Origin: Carnobacterium maltaromaticum DSM 20342
Lineage (GTDB): Bacteria; Bacillota; Bacilli; Lactobacillales; Carnobacteriaceae
Direction of reading: 5' to 3'
NCBI RefSeq assembly: GCF_000744945.1
Contig: NZ_JQMX01000001.1
Location: 2,356,001 to 2,420,000 of the forward strand
Length of the DNA: 64,000 nt
Shown: positions 8,314 to 20,438 of the stretch, one piece after another
How the letters are laid out: each line of letters opens with the position of its first letter
How positions within the stretch are numbered: position 1 is the first letter of the stretch
Made by a program: the position numbers and the translations under genes
The notes under the pieces: generated by a model
The model's input: the letters and a program-made list of their open reading frames with translations, nothing else
Databases searched by the model: none
Told to the model about the DNA's origin: nothing

Positions 8314-8328
8314 TTTTTTCAGAAAAAT
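8314..8328. promoter_or_regulatory. Possible CodY box
   Basis: TTTTTTCAGAAAAAT differs from the CodY consensus AATTTTCWGAAAATT at three positions. CodY represses ilv-leu operons in many Firmicutes, and this lies about 145 bases upstream of the operon promoter. Confidence 0.35.
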
Positions 8329-8472
8329 TAGTGTTTTTATTTTTGTTAATGAAAGGTAATCAATTGTTTGAAAAGTCTGACAATATAAGGTTTTTATCTT
8401 ATTTATCGGCTGTATAAGGGTTTGGTCTTTGTTATTTTAGACTTTAGGTAGGAATAATTATGATGAAATAGG

Positions 8473-8501
8473 TTGACATTGCCATGGAAAAACGTTAAAT
8501 T
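8473..8501 (+). promoter_or_regulatory. ilv-leu operon promoter
   Basis: TTGACA (8473-8478), a 17-base spacer and TAAATT (8496-8501). This would start a leader of about 330 nt before ilvD, containing the leader peptide and attenuator. Confidence 0.65.
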
Positions 8502-8593
8502 ATTAATTAACACAAAGATTAGAAAGTAATTAGAAAAAAATGAGATTAACGACAAGTGTTCACTTCAAACTAAAAAATAAGGGGGTAATGACT

Positions 8594-8668
8594 ATGAAAA
8601 CGATGAATACGAAAGCAGCAAATACACAAACAACATTTAACGCAGTCATTACATTATTATTAATTTAG
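8594..8668 (+). CDS. ilv-leu leader peptide
   Basis: A 24-codon reading frame ending VITLLLI, with three consecutive TTA leucine codons flanked by isoleucine and valine codons just before the TAG stop. AAGGGGG (8579-8585) stands about eight bases before ATG 8594 (ATG 8588 would be too close). Branched-chain codons at the end of a short translated frame ahead of a terminator are the hallmark of ribosome-mediated attenuation. The peptide itself probably has no function beyond sensing charged tRNA-Leu/Ile/Val. Confidence 0.85.
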   Translation: MKTMNTKAANTQTTFNAVITLLLI

Positions 8669-8703
8669 AAGGGCTTTGAACACTGAAATATCAGTAGTTT
8701 GAG

Positions 8704-8780
8704 TCCTGTTTTCGATTTTTAAAACGGGATTCTAACTTTTAAACAGTTAGACATCCCATTGCCTTGGGATGTCTTTTTTT
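8704..8780 (+). promoter_or_regulatory. Transcription attenuator of the ilv-leu operon
   Basis: Three overlapping hairpins can be drawn. (1) TCCTGTTTT (8704-8712) with AAAACGGGA (8721-8729). (2) Antiterminator: GGGAT (8726-8730) with ATCCC (8753-8757) and CTAAC (8732-8736) with GTTAG (8746-8750). (3) Terminator: AGACATCCC (8749-8757) with GGGATGTCT (8766-8774) plus a T-run to 8780. Hairpins 1 and 3 each exclude 2. Ribosomes stalled on the Leu codons would be expected to disfavour hairpin 1 and allow antitermination. Confidence 0.85.
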
Positions 8781-8836
8781 CTGGAAGAAATTAGGCAAAG
8801 AATAATGCGTGTATATATAGAAATGGGGTAAGTAAG

Positions 8837-10528
8837 ATGCGAAGTGATACGATAAAAAAAGGAGTCGAACAGGCTCCAGCAAGAAGTTTGTTACATGCAA
8901 CTGGTCAAATAAAAAGTTCCGGAGATATGGATAAGCCGTTTATTGCAATCTGTAATTCTTATATTGATATTGTTCCTGGGCACGTACATTTACGTGAGTT
9001 AGCTGACATTGCCAAGGAAGCGATTCGTGAAGCTGGCGGAATTCCTTTTGAATTTAACACAATTGGGGTTGATGATGGCATTGCGATGGGCCATATTGGA
9101 ATGCGTTATTCTTTACCAAGTCGTGAAGTTATTGCAGATGCAGCTGAAACCGTTATTAATGCTCATTGGTTTGATGGCGTATTTTATATTCCCAACTGTG
9201 ACAAAATCACGCCAGGCATGCTATTAGCAGCTGTGCGTACGAATGTTCCAGGCATTTTTTGTTCAGGGGGTCCAATGAAAGCGGGGCTTTCGGCAACAGG
9301 TAAAGCGTTAACGTTATCCTCCATGTTTGAAGCTGTTGGAACCTTTAAAGAGGGCAAAATGACTCAAGAAGAATTCCTTGATATGGAAGCCAATGCGTGT
9401 CCGACTTGTGGTTCATGTGCTGGAATGTTTACGGCAAACTCGATGAACTGTCTGATGGAAGTTTTAGGTTTAGCAGTTCCGTATAACGGTACAGCTCTAG
9501 CAGTTTCTGATGAACGTCGTGAGTTAATTCGTCAATCTGCTTTCCATTTAATGGATTTGGTGAAGAACGATATTAAACCACGCGATATCATTACTAAAGA
9601 TGCGATTGATGATGCTTTTGCTTTAGACATGGCAATGGGAGGTTCGACAAATACTGTCTTACATACCTTGGCCTTGGCGCATGAAGCTGGGATTGACTAT
9701 GAGTTGGAACGTATCAATGATATTGCAGCTCGTGTTCCTTATTTATCAAAAATTGCTCCATCTTCTTCTTATTCAATGCATGATGTTCATGAAGCTGGTG
9801 GTGTACCGGCGATTATCAATGAGTTGATCAAAGTTGGGAATGCGATTCATCCAGACCGGATTACGGTAACTGGAAAAACATTACGTGAAAATAATGAAGA
9901 CAAAGAAATATTAAATAAAGATGTCATCCATCCTAAGGAAAACGCCTTTAGTCCTGTTGGGGGTCTATCGATGTTATTTGGTAATATTGCTCCTAAAGGT
10001 GCGACTATTAAAGTTGGTGGTGTCGATCCTTCTGTTAAAGTTTTTGAAGGAGAAGCGATTTGTTTTAGTACACATGATGAGGCGGTTGCAGCGATTGACG
10101 ATCATAGAGTGACAAGGGGACATGTTGTTGTGATTCGTTATGAAGGACCAAAAGGCGGACCAGGAATGCCAGAAATGTTAGCACCGACTTCTTCTATAGT
10201 AGGAAGAGGTTTAGGTAAAGAGGTAGCGTTAATTACTGATGGGCGCTTCTCAGGTGCAACACGTGGGATTGCGGTTGGGCATATTTCTCCAGAAGCAGCA
10301 GCAGGAGGTCCAATTGCGTTAATTCAAGATGGTGATCGGATTACGATTGATTTACCAAATCGGACAATCAATGTAAATGTTAGTGATGAGGTATTGGAAG
10401 AACGCAGAACTCATTTGCCACGCTTTAAAGCGAAGGTTAGAACGGGTTATCTGGCTCGTTATGCTGCCTTAGTAACTTCTGCGCATACAGGCGGGGTCTT
10501 GAAGATTCCAGATGAATTGTTAGATTAA
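8837..10528 (+). CDS. ilvD: Dihydroxy-acid dehydratase
   Basis: A 563-residue Fe-S dehydratase of the IlvD/Edd family, the usual length. It converts dihydroxy-isovalerate and dihydroxy-methylvalerate to the keto acids used for valine/leucine and isoleucine. Cluster cysteines are seen in NCDKITPGM and [16 protein letters not shown]; further family motifs are [20 protein letters not shown] and [10 protein letters not shown]. First structural gene after the attenuator; GGGG (8824-8827) precedes ATG 8837. Confidence 0.96.
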   Translation: MRSDTIKKGVEQAPARSLLHATGQIKSSGDMDKPFIAICNSYIDIVPGHVHLRELADIAKEAIREAGGIPFEFNTIGVDDGIAMGHIGMRYSLPSREVIADAAETVINAHWFDGVFYIPNCDKITPGMLLAAVRTNVPGIFCSGGPMKAGLSATGKALTLSSMFEAVGTFKEGKMTQEEFLDMEANACPTCGSCAGMFTANSMNCLMEVLGLAVPYNGTALAVSDERRELIRQSAFHLMDLVKNDIKPRDIITKDAIDDAFALDMAMGGSTNTVLHTLALAHEAGIDYELERINDIAARVPYLSKIAPSSSYSMHDVHEAGGVPAIINELIKVGNAIHPDRITVTGKTLRENNEDKEILNKDVIHPKENAFSPVGGLSMLFGNIAPKGATIKVGGVDPSVKVFEGEAICFSTHDEAVAAIDDHRVTRGHVVVIRYEGPKGGPGMPEMLAPTSSIVGRGLGKEVALITDGRFSGATRGIAVGHISPEAAAGGPIALIQDGDRITIDLPNRTINVNVSDEVLEERRTHLPRFKAKVRTGYLARYAALVTSAHTGGVLKIPDELLD

Positions 10529-10547
10529 ATCGTGAGTATTAGTTTGG

Positions 10548-10585
10548 ACTTCTTCCTATCACTAGCATAGGGGACAGGAAGAAGT
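10548..10585 (+). other. ilvD-ilvB intercistronic hairpin
   Basis: ACTTCTTCCT (10548-10557) pairs exactly with AGGAAGAAGT (10576-10585). Only a weak T-rich tail follows, so read-through to ilvB is expected; it may protect the upstream mRNA or set relative expression. Confidence 0.55.
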
Positions 10586-10610
10586 AAATTTTCTAAAAAG
10601 GAGTGATGAT

Positions 10611-12302
10611 ATGACGAATGAAACGAAGATGAAAACTGGTGCGCAGTTATTAGTCGATGCCTTGGAAAAGCAAGAAGTTGAGATGATATTTGGATATCCT
10701 GGTGGAGCAGTTTTGCCTTTATATGATGCGTTCTATGATTCGGATATTCCGCATATTCTAACTCGTCATGAACAAGGTGCTGTTCATGCAGCAGAAGGGT
10801 ATGCTCGAGTAACAGGGAAACCTGGTGTTGTCGTTGTAACTAGCGGTCCTGGTGCTACCAATGCATTGACAGGTATTGCGGATGCAATGAGTGACTCAAT
10901 TCCTTTGGTAGTATTTACCGGTCAAGTACATAGACCTGGAATTGGGAAGGATGCTTTTCAAGAAGCAGATATGATTGGTCTGACCACTCCAATTACCAAA
11001 TACAATTACCAAGTTCGGGATGCTAAAGAATTGCCGCGTATTATTAATGAAGCTTTTCATATTGCTACGACGGGGCGGAAAGGTCCAGTTGTGATTGATA
11101 TTCCTAAAGATGTTGGGATTATGCAAGTAGCAGAAAGTAGTCCCGCAATTATTGATTTACCTGGATATACAACAAGCTATCCAGTTGATATGAAACAAAT
11201 TGAAAGTGTGATGGCTGCGCTAGCTAAAGCTGAAAAACCATTAATTTTAGCTGGAGCGGGTATCAATCATGCAGGAGCCGGTTTAGAATTATTAGAATTT
11301 TCAGAACGTTATCAAATTCCAATTGTAAATACGTTGTTGGGACTGGGTAGTTTTCCGTATCATCATCCATTATTTACGGGAATGGGTGGGATGCATGGTT
11401 CTTATACAGCTAATATGAGTTTGACAGAATGTGATTTACTAATTAATTTTGGTTCACGCTTTGATGATCGTTTAGCCAGTTGTCCAAAAGAATTTGCCCC
11501 AGAAGCTTTTATCGTACATGTCGATATTGATCCTTCTGAGCTTGGAAAAGTTATTAAAACCGATATTCCAATTGCCGGCGATGTTAAAGAAATCTTGAAT
11601 TACTTGTTGCAACAGCCTTTGCTAGAAAAGGCCGATACAAGTGAGTGGCAGGAGTTAACTCAAGCACGTAAAAAACGGTATCCATTTGGATATAAAGAGT
11701 CTGATGAAGAGATAAAGCCACAAAAGGTCATTGAACTAATTGGCGAAATTACTCATGGTGAAGCCTTAGTCGCAACAGACGTTGGGCAACATCAAATGTG
11801 GACTGCGCAATATTATCCTTATAAAAATCGCTATCAAATTGTCACAAGTGGTGGTTTAGGCACGATGGGATTTGGTTTCCCAGCAGCAATTGGAGCTCAG
11901 TTGGCTTTTCCAGATAAGACCGTTGTTTGTATTGTAGGTGATGGCGGTTTTCAAATGACCAATCAAGAGTTGTCGATTATTCACGAATATAATTTGAATG
12001 TGAAGACAGTTATTTTGAACAATGGTGTTTTGGGAATGGTTCATCAGTGGCAACAAAAATTTCATGGAGCCCGTTTTTCTCATTCAGAGTTCGATAGTCA
12101 ACCAGATTTTGTTAAATTGTCAGAAGCTTATGGAGTCAAAGCCATTTCATTAAGTGATCCAGCTACATTAAAGGCTGATTTAACAGCCGCTTTCAATGAA
12201 CCAGGCGCCATTGTCATTGATGTTCATATTTCTCCAGATGAGGTAGTGCTCCCGATGATTCCATCAGGGCAACCGAATCATGCAATGGAAGGGGTGGAGT
12301 AA
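10611..12302 (+). CDS. ilvB: Acetolactate synthase, large (catalytic) subunit
   Basis: A 563-residue thiamine-diphosphate enzyme that condenses pyruvate with pyruvate or 2-ketobutyrate. The N-terminal domain carries the catalytic glutamate in TRHEQGAVHAAEGYARVTG (Glu54); the C-terminal domain has the GDGGFQMTNQEL diphosphate/Mg2+ motif ending in NN. It is the biosynthetic form rather than catabolic AlsS, because a regulatory subunit gene follows immediately. AAAAGGAGTGATGAT precedes ATG 10611. Its TAA is followed without gap by the ATG of ilvN, implying translational coupling. Confidence 0.95.
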   Translation: MTNETKMKTGAQLLVDALEKQEVEMIFGYPGGAVLPLYDAFYDSDIPHILTRHEQGAVHAAEGYARVTGKPGVVVVTSGPGATNALTGIADAMSDSIPLVVFTGQVHRPGIGKDAFQEADMIGLTTPITKYNYQVRDAKELPRIINEAFHIATTGRKGPVVIDIPKDVGIMQVAESSPAIIDLPGYTTSYPVDMKQIESVMAALAKAEKPLILAGAGINHAGAGLELLEFSERYQIPIVNTLLGLGSFPYHHPLFTGMGGMHGSYTANMSLTECDLLINFGSRFDDRLASCPKEFAPEAFIVHVDIDPSELGKVIKTDIPIAGDVKEILNYLLQQPLLEKADTSEWQELTQARKKRYPFGYKESDEEIKPQKVIELIGEITHGEALVATDVGQHQMWTAQYYPYKNRYQIVTSGGLGTMGFGFPAAIGAQLAFPDKTVVCIVGDGGFQMTNQELSIIHEYNLNVKTVILNNGVLGMVHQWQQKFHGARFSHSEFDSQPDFVKLSEAYGVKAISLSDPATLKADLTAAFNEPGAIVIDVHISPDEVVLPMIPSGQPNHAMEGVE

Positions 12303-13834
<1,532 letters not shown>

Positions 13835-13950
13835 GGATTAAAAGCGTACTGAGCTCGTATAGGCCTGACCGAAAAATAGGGAAATATAGGAAAATGTTCT
13901 TAGTTTTCCGTAGATTTCATCTTTTTTCCTAAGGGCTAGCTCATGGAGCT
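13835..13950 (+). repeat. Structured intergenic repeat, copy A
   Basis: Begins GGATTAAAAGCGTACTGAGC and contains TAGGCCTGACCG and GAAAAATAGGG. A central hairpin pairs AAAT..GGAAAA with TTTTCC..ATTT (about 13881-13917), then CATC and TTTTTTCC. Outer GAGC (13851-13854) pairs with GCTC (13939-13942). Related copies are at 13956-14050 and 32347-32515. The hairpin followed by T-run could also act as a leaky terminator between ilvC and leuA. Confidence 0.75.
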
Positions 13951-13955
13951 GGATA

Positions 13956-14050
13956 GGATTAAAAGCGTACTGAGCTCGTATAGGCCTGACTGAAAAATAG
14001 GGAAATACATTTTGTTTTTTATGTATTTCGCCTTTTTTCAAAGGTCGAAC
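13956..14050 (+). repeat. Structured intergenic repeat, copy B
   Basis: The first roughly 50 bases match copy A almost exactly (one C/T difference before GAAAAATAGGG). The central hairpin has quite different bases, AAATACAT with ATGTATTT, but the same position and form, then CGCC and TTTTTTC. The 3' flank is degraded (GGTCGAAC in place of the GCTC arm). Confidence 0.75.
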
Positions 14051-14092
14051 AATAGCAGTATAAAAATATAAACAGAAATGATGGTGGAACAC

Positions 14093-15619
14093 ATGAGTTA
14101 CATTCAATTTTTTGATACAACACTGCGAGATGGTGAACAAACGCCAGGCGTTAATTTTAACCAGAAAGAAAAAATTCAAATCGCCTTACAGTTAGAAAAC
14201 TGGGGAGTAGATGTGATTGAAGCTGGTTTCCCAATCTCTTCAACGGGAGATTTTGAATCTGTTCAAAAAATCGCAAATACGTTAAAGAAAGCAACGGTCT
14301 GCGGTTTAGCTCGCTGCGTTGAAGCGGATATTGATTGTGCTTATGAAGCTCTAAAAGGGGCTGTTTCACCACAAGTACATATCTTTCTAGCAACGAGTCC
14401 AGTCCATTTAGAATATAAATTAAAAATGACACAGGAAGAAGTTCTGGAATCTATTGCCCATCATGTTGCTTATGCTCGAACGAAATTCGAAAAAGTGCAA
14501 TTTTCACCAGAGGATGCGACTCGAACTCCGATTGATTTCTTAACAAAAGCGGTTCAAACGGCAATTGATGCAGGGGCGACAATTATTAATATTCCCGACA
14601 CGGTGGGCTACACAAATCCGACAGAGTTTGGTGCATTATTCCGTCATCTTCGTGATAATATTGCCCAATTTGATGATGTTATTTTCTCAACTCATTGTCA
14701 TGATGATCTTGGGATGTCCGTTGCTAATGCTTTGGCAGCAATTGAAAATGGAGCTAGACGTGTGGAGGGAACGGTTAATGGGATTGGTGAGCGTGCTGGA
14801 AATACTTCATTAGAAGAAGTCGCAGTTGCCTTGCATATTCGTCATGATTATTACCAGGCTGAGTCAGGAATTACGCTGGCTGAAACAAAACGTACCAGTG
14901 ATCTAGTCAGTCGTTTGTCAGGAATGGCTATTCCTAAAAACAAAGCGGTTATTGGGGCCAATGCCTATGCCCACGAGTCAGGTATTCATCAAGATGGTGT
15001 CTTGAAAAACCCTGATACGTATGAAATTATTACCCCTGCATTAGTAGGCGTAGAAAAAAATTCACTGCCGCTAGGAAAACTTTCTGGGCGACATGCCTTT
15101 AATACAAAAGTTGAAGAAATGGGTTATCATCTTAGCGATGAAGAAAATAAAATTGCTTTTAAACGCTTTAAACATTTGGCGGATGTTAAGAAACAAGTTA
15201 CAGAAGAAGATATTCATGCAATTATGCTAGGTCAAGTTGCTGAAGATACAAACTACGAGTTGACCCATTTGCAATTGCAATATGTTTCAGGTGGTTTACA
15301 AGGTGCGATTGTCAGTATTGCGGAAGAAAAGGGTACGGCTCCTTTAGAGGATGCAGCGACAGGCGCAGGTAGTATTGAGGCGATTTATAACACGATTGAC
15401 CGGATTATGGAAGCTAGTGTTGAGTTAACAGATTACCGAATTCAAGCAGTAACAAAAGGACAAGATGCTCAGGCGGAAGTTCATACGACAGTTAAAGATG
15501 GAAATGGACGGACATTTCATGGAATCGGGATTGATTTTGATGTTTTAAACGCATCGGCTAAAGCTTATATTCAAGCGAGTGGAAAAGCCAAAGATCAGGT
15601 GGGAAAAGGAGCGAACTAA
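14093..15619 (+). CDS. leuA: 2-isopropylmalate synthase
   Basis: A 508-residue enzyme, first committed step of leucine synthesis: 2-ketoisovalerate plus acetyl-CoA. The TIM-barrel domain starts [15 protein letters not shown] and contains the metal-binding HCHDDLGM; the C-terminal regulatory domain (about residues 380-508), which binds leucine in the family, is present. ATG 14093 has GGTGG (14082-14086) six bases upstream; ATG 14078 lacks a site. It starts the leu part of the operon after the repeat-filled gap and is followed by leuB after three bases. Confidence 0.95.
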   Translation: MSYIQFFDTTLRDGEQTPGVNFNQKEKIQIALQLENWGVDVIEAGFPISSTGDFESVQKIANTLKKATVCGLARCVEADIDCAYEALKGAVSPQVHIFLATSPVHLEYKLKMTQEEVLESIAHHVAYARTKFEKVQFSPEDATRTPIDFLTKAVQTAIDAGATIINIPDTVGYTNPTEFGALFRHLRDNIAQFDDVIFSTHCHDDLGMSVANALAAIENGARRVEGTVNGIGERAGNTSLEEVAVALHIRHDYYQAESGITLAETKRTSDLVSRLSGMAIPKNKAVIGANAYAHESGIHQDGVLKNPDTYEIITPALVGVEKNSLPLGKLSGRHAFNTKVEEMGYHLSDEENKIAFKRFKHLADVKKQVTEEDIHAIMLGQVAEDTNYELTHLQLQYVSGGLQGAIVSIAEEKGTAPLEDAATGAGSIEAIYNTIDRIMEASVELTDYRIQAVTKGQDAQAEVHTTVKDGNGRTFHGIGIDFDVLNASAKAYIQASGKAKDQVGKGAN

Positions 15620-15622
15620 AGT

Positions 15623-16681
15623 ATGGAATATAAAATTACAGCGTTACCTGGAGATGGGATTGGACCCGAAATTATGGAAAGTGGCTTGAGTGTTTTAAAA
15701 GCTATTGAAGAGGTCTTTGGGCATCAATTCCAAGTGACGAAGCGCCCGTTTGGTGGTGCTGGGATTGATGCGGAAGGCGATCCATTATCAGACAAAACGT
15801 TAAATGCTTGTAAGGAGTCTGAAGCTATTTTATTAAGTGCAATTGGCGGTCCTAAATGGCAAAAAGCTAGTAAGACACCTGAAATGGGTCTATTACAGTT
15901 ACGTAAAGCCTTGGGTCTTTATGCAAATATTCGTCCGATTCAAGTCCCAACTAGTATTGCACATCTGTCACCATTAAAGGCGGAAATTGTTAGTGGCAGT
16001 GACTTTGTTGTGGTACGTGAATTGACTGGTGGAATTTATTTTGGTGAGCCAAAGCACTGGAATGATGAGGAAGCGTTGGATTCGTTAGTCTATACGCGCG
16101 AAGAAATTCGTCGTATTTGTGTTCAAGCTTTTGAAATTGCACAAGGACGTAAGAAAAAAGTGACATCTGTTGATAAAGCAAACGTCCTTTCTTCAAGCAA
16201 ATTATGGCGCAAAGTTGTAGCAGAAGTGGCGCAAGATTACCCTGACGTTACTTTGGAGCATCTATATGTCGATGCCGCTGCGATGCTGATTATTCAAAAA
16301 CCGACAACTTTTGATGTGATTGTGACGGAGAATCTGTTTGGCGATATTCTAAGTGATGAAGCGTCTGTTATTACAGGATCGCTAGGTATGTTGCCATCAG
16401 CCAGTCACGGCATTGAAGGCCCATCTGTCTATGAGCCGATTCATGGTTCAGCACCAGATATTGCTGGAAAAAATTGTGCCAATCCAATGTCCATGATTTT
16501 ATCTGTAGCAATGATGTTAAGAGAAAGTTTTTCTTTAATTTCAGAAGCAGCAGCGATTGAGGTGGCTAGTAATACGGTGATGGAGGCAGGAATTCTAACA
16601 ACGGATTTAGGTGGAACAGCGACAACGACTGAATTTACTGAAGCCGTTCGCAAACAAATAATTGAAGGAGGTCGAAGATAA
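15623..16681 (+). CDS. leuB: 3-isopropylmalate dehydrogenase
   Basis: A 352-residue NAD+-dependent dehydrogenase that oxidises and decarboxylates 3-isopropylmalate. The start is typical ([15 protein letters not shown]), and the substrate/metal motif [20 protein letters not shown] and the nucleotide motif [14 protein letters not shown] are visible. Its stop overlaps the leuC start by one base (TAATG), a sign of translational coupling. Confidence 0.96.
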   Translation: MEYKITALPGDGIGPEIMESGLSVLKAIEEVFGHQFQVTKRPFGGAGIDAEGDPLSDKTLNACKESEAILLSAIGGPKWQKASKTPEMGLLQLRKALGLYANIRPIQVPTSIAHLSPLKAEIVSGSDFVVVRELTGGIYFGEPKHWNDEEALDSLVYTREEIRRICVQAFEIAQGRKKKVTSVDKANVLSSSKLWRKVVAEVAQDYPDVTLEHLYVDAAAMLIIQKPTTFDVIVTENLFGDILSDEASVITGSLGMLPSASHGIEGPSVYEPIHGSAPDIAGKNCANPMSMILSVAMMLRESFSLISEAAAIEVASNTVMEAGILTTDLGGTATTTEFTEAVRKQIIEGGRR

Positions 16682-18069
16682 TGGGAAAAACAATGTTTGA
16701 TAAATTGTGGGATCGTCATGTTATTTATGGAGAAGTTGGTGAACCGCAATTATTATACGTAGATTTACATTTGATTCATGAAGTGACCTCTCCTCAAGGT
16801 TTTGAGGGTTTGCGAGTAGAAGGCAGAACCGTTAGACGTCCCGATAAAACTTATGGAACGTTAGATCATAATGTCCCAACAGAGGATATTTTCAATATCC
16901 AAGATTTAGTTGCGAAGAAGCAAATTGAAGCTTTGCAAAAAAATTGTGCTGAATTTGGGATCACATTAGCCGATAACGGGAGTGAAAATCAAGGGATTGT
17001 GCATATGGTTGGTCCTGAAACAGGCTTAACTCAACCGGGGAAAGTGATTGTTTGTGGCGATTCTCATACGGCGACTCACGGTGCTTTTGGTTCAATTGGC
17101 TTTGGAATTGGGAGTAGTGAGGTGGAACATGTATTAGCTACGCAATCTATTTGGCAACAAAAACCAAAAACAATGGGGATTGAAATTGTGGGAGAACTGC
17201 CACCAGGCGTGTATTCTAAAGATATTATTTTGCATTTAATTGCTACTTATGGTGTGGCTTTTGGAACCGGTTATGCAGTGGAGTATTATGGCGAAACAGT
17301 GCGCAATATGACGATGGAAGAGCGAATGACTATTTGTAATATGGCGATTGAAGGCGGAGCTAAGATGGGTATGATGGCTCCTGATGAAACAACCTTTGAG
17401 TACATTCGTGGTCGTGCATATGCTCCTAAGAATTTTGAAAAAGCAGTAGCAGATTGGAAAACATTACCTAGTGATCCAGATGCACTTTATGATTTAGATA
17501 TTAAAGTAGATGTCTCTGAATTAGCACCTTACGTAACTTGGGGAACCAATCCAGAAATGGGGGTGCCTTTTACTGAGAATTTTCCAGCCATTGAAAATAT
17601 GAATCATGAGCGTGCTTATCGCTATATGGGATTAGAGCCTGGTCAAAAAGCCAGTGAAATTGAGTTGGGTTATGTCTTTATCGGTTCTTGTACGAATGGT
17701 CGTTTGTCAGACTTGAAAGAAGCGGCTCGTTTTGTAGCTGGACAAAAAGTCAAAGCGGGCATTCGAGCGATGGTTGTACCGGGATCTAGACAAGTTAAGC
17801 TGGCTGCTGAAAAAATTGGGTTAGATCAAGTTTTTAAAGATGCTGGTTTTGAATGGCGTGAACCCGGCTGTTCTATGTGTTTGGGTATGAATCCAGACCA
17901 AGTTCCAGACGGCGTTCATTGCGCATCAACATCGAATCGAAACTTTGAAGGGCGCCAAGGTAAGGGAGCTAGAACACATCTAGTTAGTCCAGCAATGGCA
18001 GCAGCTGCAGCAATCCATGGACATTTCATTGATATTAGACAGGAGGTAGAAATTTATGGAAGCCATTAA
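16681..18069 (+). CDS. leuC: 3-isopropylmalate dehydratase, large subunit
   Basis: A 462-residue aconitase-family subunit carrying the 4Fe-4S cluster. Cluster ligands are in [11 protein letters not shown] and [12 protein letters not shown]. With LeuD it isomerises 2-isopropylmalate to 3-isopropylmalate. Full family length. It overlaps leuB by one base and leuD by 14 bases, so the three are tightly coupled. Confidence 0.96.
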   Translation: MGKTMFDKLWDRHVIYGEVGEPQLLYVDLHLIHEVTSPQGFEGLRVEGRTVRRPDKTYGTLDHNVPTEDIFNIQDLVAKKQIEALQKNCAEFGITLADNGSENQGIVHMVGPETGLTQPGKVIVCGDSHTATHGAFGSIGFGIGSSEVEHVLATQSIWQQKPKTMGIEIVGELPPGVYSKDIILHLIATYGVAFGTGYAVEYYGETVRNMTMEERMTICNMAIEGGAKMGMMAPDETTFEYIRGRAYAPKNFEKAVADWKTLPSDPDALYDLDIKVDVSELAPYVTWGTNPEMGVPFTENFPAIENMNHERAYRYMGLEPGQKASEIELGYVFIGSCTNGRLSDLKEAARFVAGQKVKAGIRAMVVPGSRQVKLAAEKIGLDQVFKDAGFEWREPGCSMCLGMNPDQVPDGVHCASTSNRNFEGRQGKGARTHLVSPAMAAAAAIHGHFIDIRQEVEIYGSH

Positions 18070-18646
18070 AGTTCACGAAGGGCAAATCGTTGCGTTGATG
18101 AATGATAATATTGATACGGATCAAATTATTCCTAAGGCCTTTTTGAAACGAATTGAAAAGACTGGGTTTGGTGAGTTTTTATTTGATGAATGGCGCTATT
18201 TACCAGATCGTTCTTTAAATCCCGATTTTTCATTAAATGATCCTAAGCGTCAAGAGGCAACTATTTTGATTACTGGCGAGAATTTTGGCTGTGGGTCTTC
18301 AAGGGAACACGCGGCGTGGGCTTTGTTAGATTATCGTTTTAGGGTAATTATTGCTGGCGGATATAGTGATATTTTTTATATGAACTGTACAAAAAATGGC
18401 GTTTTGCCCATTCATTTGCCTAAGGATGTTCGAGAGAAGTTAGCAGCTTTGACACCGGAGCAAAGGGTAACGATAGATTTGCCGAATCAGCTTGTTAAAA
18501 GTCCAGTTGGCGATTATCCATTTGACATTGATCAAGTTTGGAAACATAAATTTATTCATGGCTTAGATGATATTGGAATTACTTTGGGAAGCCATCAGGA
18601 CGCGTTACAGGGCTATGAAGATAAATACGATCAACAATATAACTAA
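18056..18646 (+). CDS. leuD: 3-isopropylmalate dehydratase, small subunit
   Basis: A 196-residue swivel-domain subunit, partner of LeuC. Motifs: [16 protein letters not shown] near the start and [17 protein letters not shown], which contacts substrate. ATG 18056 lies inside the leuC end with AGGAGG (18041-18046) upstream. Normal length. Confidence 0.96.
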   Translation: MEAIKVHEGQIVALMNDNIDTDQIIPKAFLKRIEKTGFGEFLFDEWRYLPDRSLNPDFSLNDPKRQEATILITGENFGCGSSREHAAWALLDYRFRVIIAGGYSDIFYMNCTKNGVLPIHLPKDVREKLAALTPEQRVTIDLPNQLVKSPVGDYPFDIDQVWKHKFIHGLDDIGITLGSHQDALQGYEDKYDQQYN

Positions 18647-18664
18647 GAGTTAGAGGGTGTCAGA

Positions 18665-19930
18665 GTGAGCAAAAATAAGTTAGTAACGAAGGAAGATGTG
18701 CTAAAGGCACGAGAAGTTTTGCGCTCTGTCGTAAAAGAGACGCCTTTAGAAAAAGATTTATACTTATCGGAAAAATATCAGTGTACAGTGTATTTAAAAC
18801 GTGAGGATTTACAGTGGGTCCGCTCCTTTAAGTTACGTGGTGCCTATTATGCTATTTCACAGTTAAATGAGTTGCAATTAGCGCAAGGTGTTACTTGTGC
18901 TAGTGCAGGGAATCATGCCCAGGGAGTGGCTTTTACGTGTGCTAAATTGGGTATTTCGGCAACTATTTTTATGCCGACAACAACGCCTCAACAAAAGCAA
19001 AATCAAGTCAAGTTTTTTGGTAAAGACAAGGTTGAAATTGTGTTAATTGGAGACACTTTTGATGAATGTTCAAAAGAAGCGCTAGCCTTTTCGGAAAAAA
19101 TGGGCTCAGCTTTTATCCATCCTTTTGAAGATCCAGATACAATTGCTGGACAGGGGACGATTGCAGTTGAAGTATTTGAGGAGTTAGCTCGAGAAGAGGC
19201 GCAGGCTGATTATTTATTTGCGGCAATCGGCGGTGGTGGTCTAGTTTCAGGCTTGTTAAGTTATACGACAGCAGTTAGTCCAGAAACAAAAGTGATTGGT
19301 GTTGAACCTAGTGGAGCAGCTTCAATGGCTTTGTCTTTAGATGCAGGTGAAGTCCTTTCTTTAGACACGATTGATAAGTTTGTTGACGGAGCATCCGTAG
19401 GAAAAGTTGGTGGTTTAAATTATCAGCATTGTGTGGAGATGGTGCATGATGTGATTGATGTTGAAGAAGGTTTGGTCTGTTCGACAATTTTAGATATGTA
19501 TACAAAGCAAGCAATTGTGGCGGAACCAGCTGGCGCATTATCAGTGGCTGCTTTGGAACCTTATCGCGAGGAAATCAAAGGGAAAACCGTTGTATGTATT
19601 ATCAGTGGTGGCAATAATGATATCAATCGCATGCAAGAAATTGAAGAGCGATCGTTGTTATTTGAAGGCTTGAAGCTGTATTTTCTAGTCAACTTTCCAC
19701 AACGTCCAGGCGCATTGAAAGAATTTGTTAGTGATGTTTTAGGTCCTGATGATGATATTACGAAGTTTGAATATACTAAAAAAGTAAATCGGAATAGTGG
19801 ACCAGTTATTATTGGTATTTTACTAAAATACAAAGAGGATTCTGTTAGTTTGATTGAGCGTTTAAGTCAATTTGATCCAACATATATCTCGATTAATGAT
19901 AATCAGATGTTGTATACGTTGTTGGTATAA
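18665..19930 (+). CDS. ilvA: Threonine deaminase (biosynthetic threonine ammonia-lyase)
   Basis: A 421-residue PLP enzyme that makes 2-ketobutyrate, the first step to isoleucine. PLP lysine Lys56 is in [10 protein letters not shown]; the glycine-rich phosphate loop reads GGGGLVSG. The C-terminal part (about 330-421, [15 protein letters not shown] onwards) is a single ACT-like regulatory domain as in Gram-positive IlvA. GTG 18665 follows GAGGGTGTCAGA. Last gene of the operon, closed by a terminator; the operon is complete for valine, leucine and isoleucine except the transaminase ilvE. Confidence 0.94.
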   Translation: MSKNKLVTKEDVLKAREVLRSVVKETPLEKDLYLSEKYQCTVYLKREDLQWVRSFKLRGAYYAISQLNELQLAQGVTCASAGNHAQGVAFTCAKLGISATIFMPTTTPQQKQNQVKFFGKDKVEIVLIGDTFDECSKEALAFSEKMGSAFIHPFEDPDTIAGQGTIAVEVFEELAREEAQADYLFAAIGGGGLVSGLLSYTTAVSPETKVIGVEPSGAASMALSLDAGEVLSLDTIDKFVDGASVGKVGGLNYQHCVEMVHDVIDVEEGLVCSTILDMYTKQAIVAEPAGALSVAALEPYREEIKGKTVVCIISGGNNDINRMQEIEERSLLFEGLKLYFLVNFPQRPGALKEFVSDVLGPDDDITKFEYTKKVNRNSGPVIIGILLKYKEDSVSLIERLSQFDPTYISINDNQMLYTLLV

Positions 19931-19961
19931 TCTAAAGCAATTTTGAAATTTATACCTAAAA

Positions 19962-19997
19962 AAAATCTAACTTAAAATTTAAGTTAGGTTTTTTTGT
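19962..19997 (+). terminator. Terminator of the ilv-leu operon
   Basis: CTAACTTAAA (19967-19976) pairs with TTTAAGTTAG (19978-19987), with A-tract before and a T-run after; could work in both directions. Confidence 0.9.
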
Positions 19998-20011
19998 CGT
20001 AAACTAAGTTA

Positions 20012-20212
20012 TTAAGACGGGGACAACTTCCGAGAAAATATGAATAGTGTTAGCAATTTTAAAGCTAAACTAGCTACAATACCAATTAATCCAAAAACAA
20101 TAATTATAGTGTTCCTAATGGAGTTTTTTCGAAAATAAATAACTGTTTTCTTTATATTTAAAAGAGTGTCGGAATCTATATTAATAACGTCTAATTTATA
20201 ATTTTAGATTTA
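20012..20212 (-). other. Possible small membrane-protein remnant in the ilvA-hydrolase gap
   Basis: The roughly 440-base gap 19998-20438 has no recognised gene. On the minus strand an open stretch of about 65 codons without ATG/GTG/TTG start encodes a hydrophobic segment (NTIIIVFGLIGIVASLAL and on) ending at a TAA at 20012-20014. A stop precedes it, so it is a fragment or chance frame. Confidence 0.25.
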
Positions 20213-20438
20213 AATAACGATTAATACGGAAATATATAGGACTTGTTTTCGAATGAGCACGAATGTTATTATTTTTGTTTGTTATTTTTTAATTAAGTTG
20301 AAATTCCTTTTGTTTCTACATTTTTCTGTAAAATGTATTTAAATTAAGGGTAAGTGTTTTTACTTTTAAAGTTTATACAATGGTGCTATAGCGTAGGTAA
20401 TAAATAACAAATAAAAAATAGATAAAAGGAGTGTTTTT

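Noticed and set aside
13838..14179. Minus-strand frame of 113 codons in the ilvC-leuA gap
   Set aside because: Its translation is made of the structured repeats A and B; no ribosome site or family.
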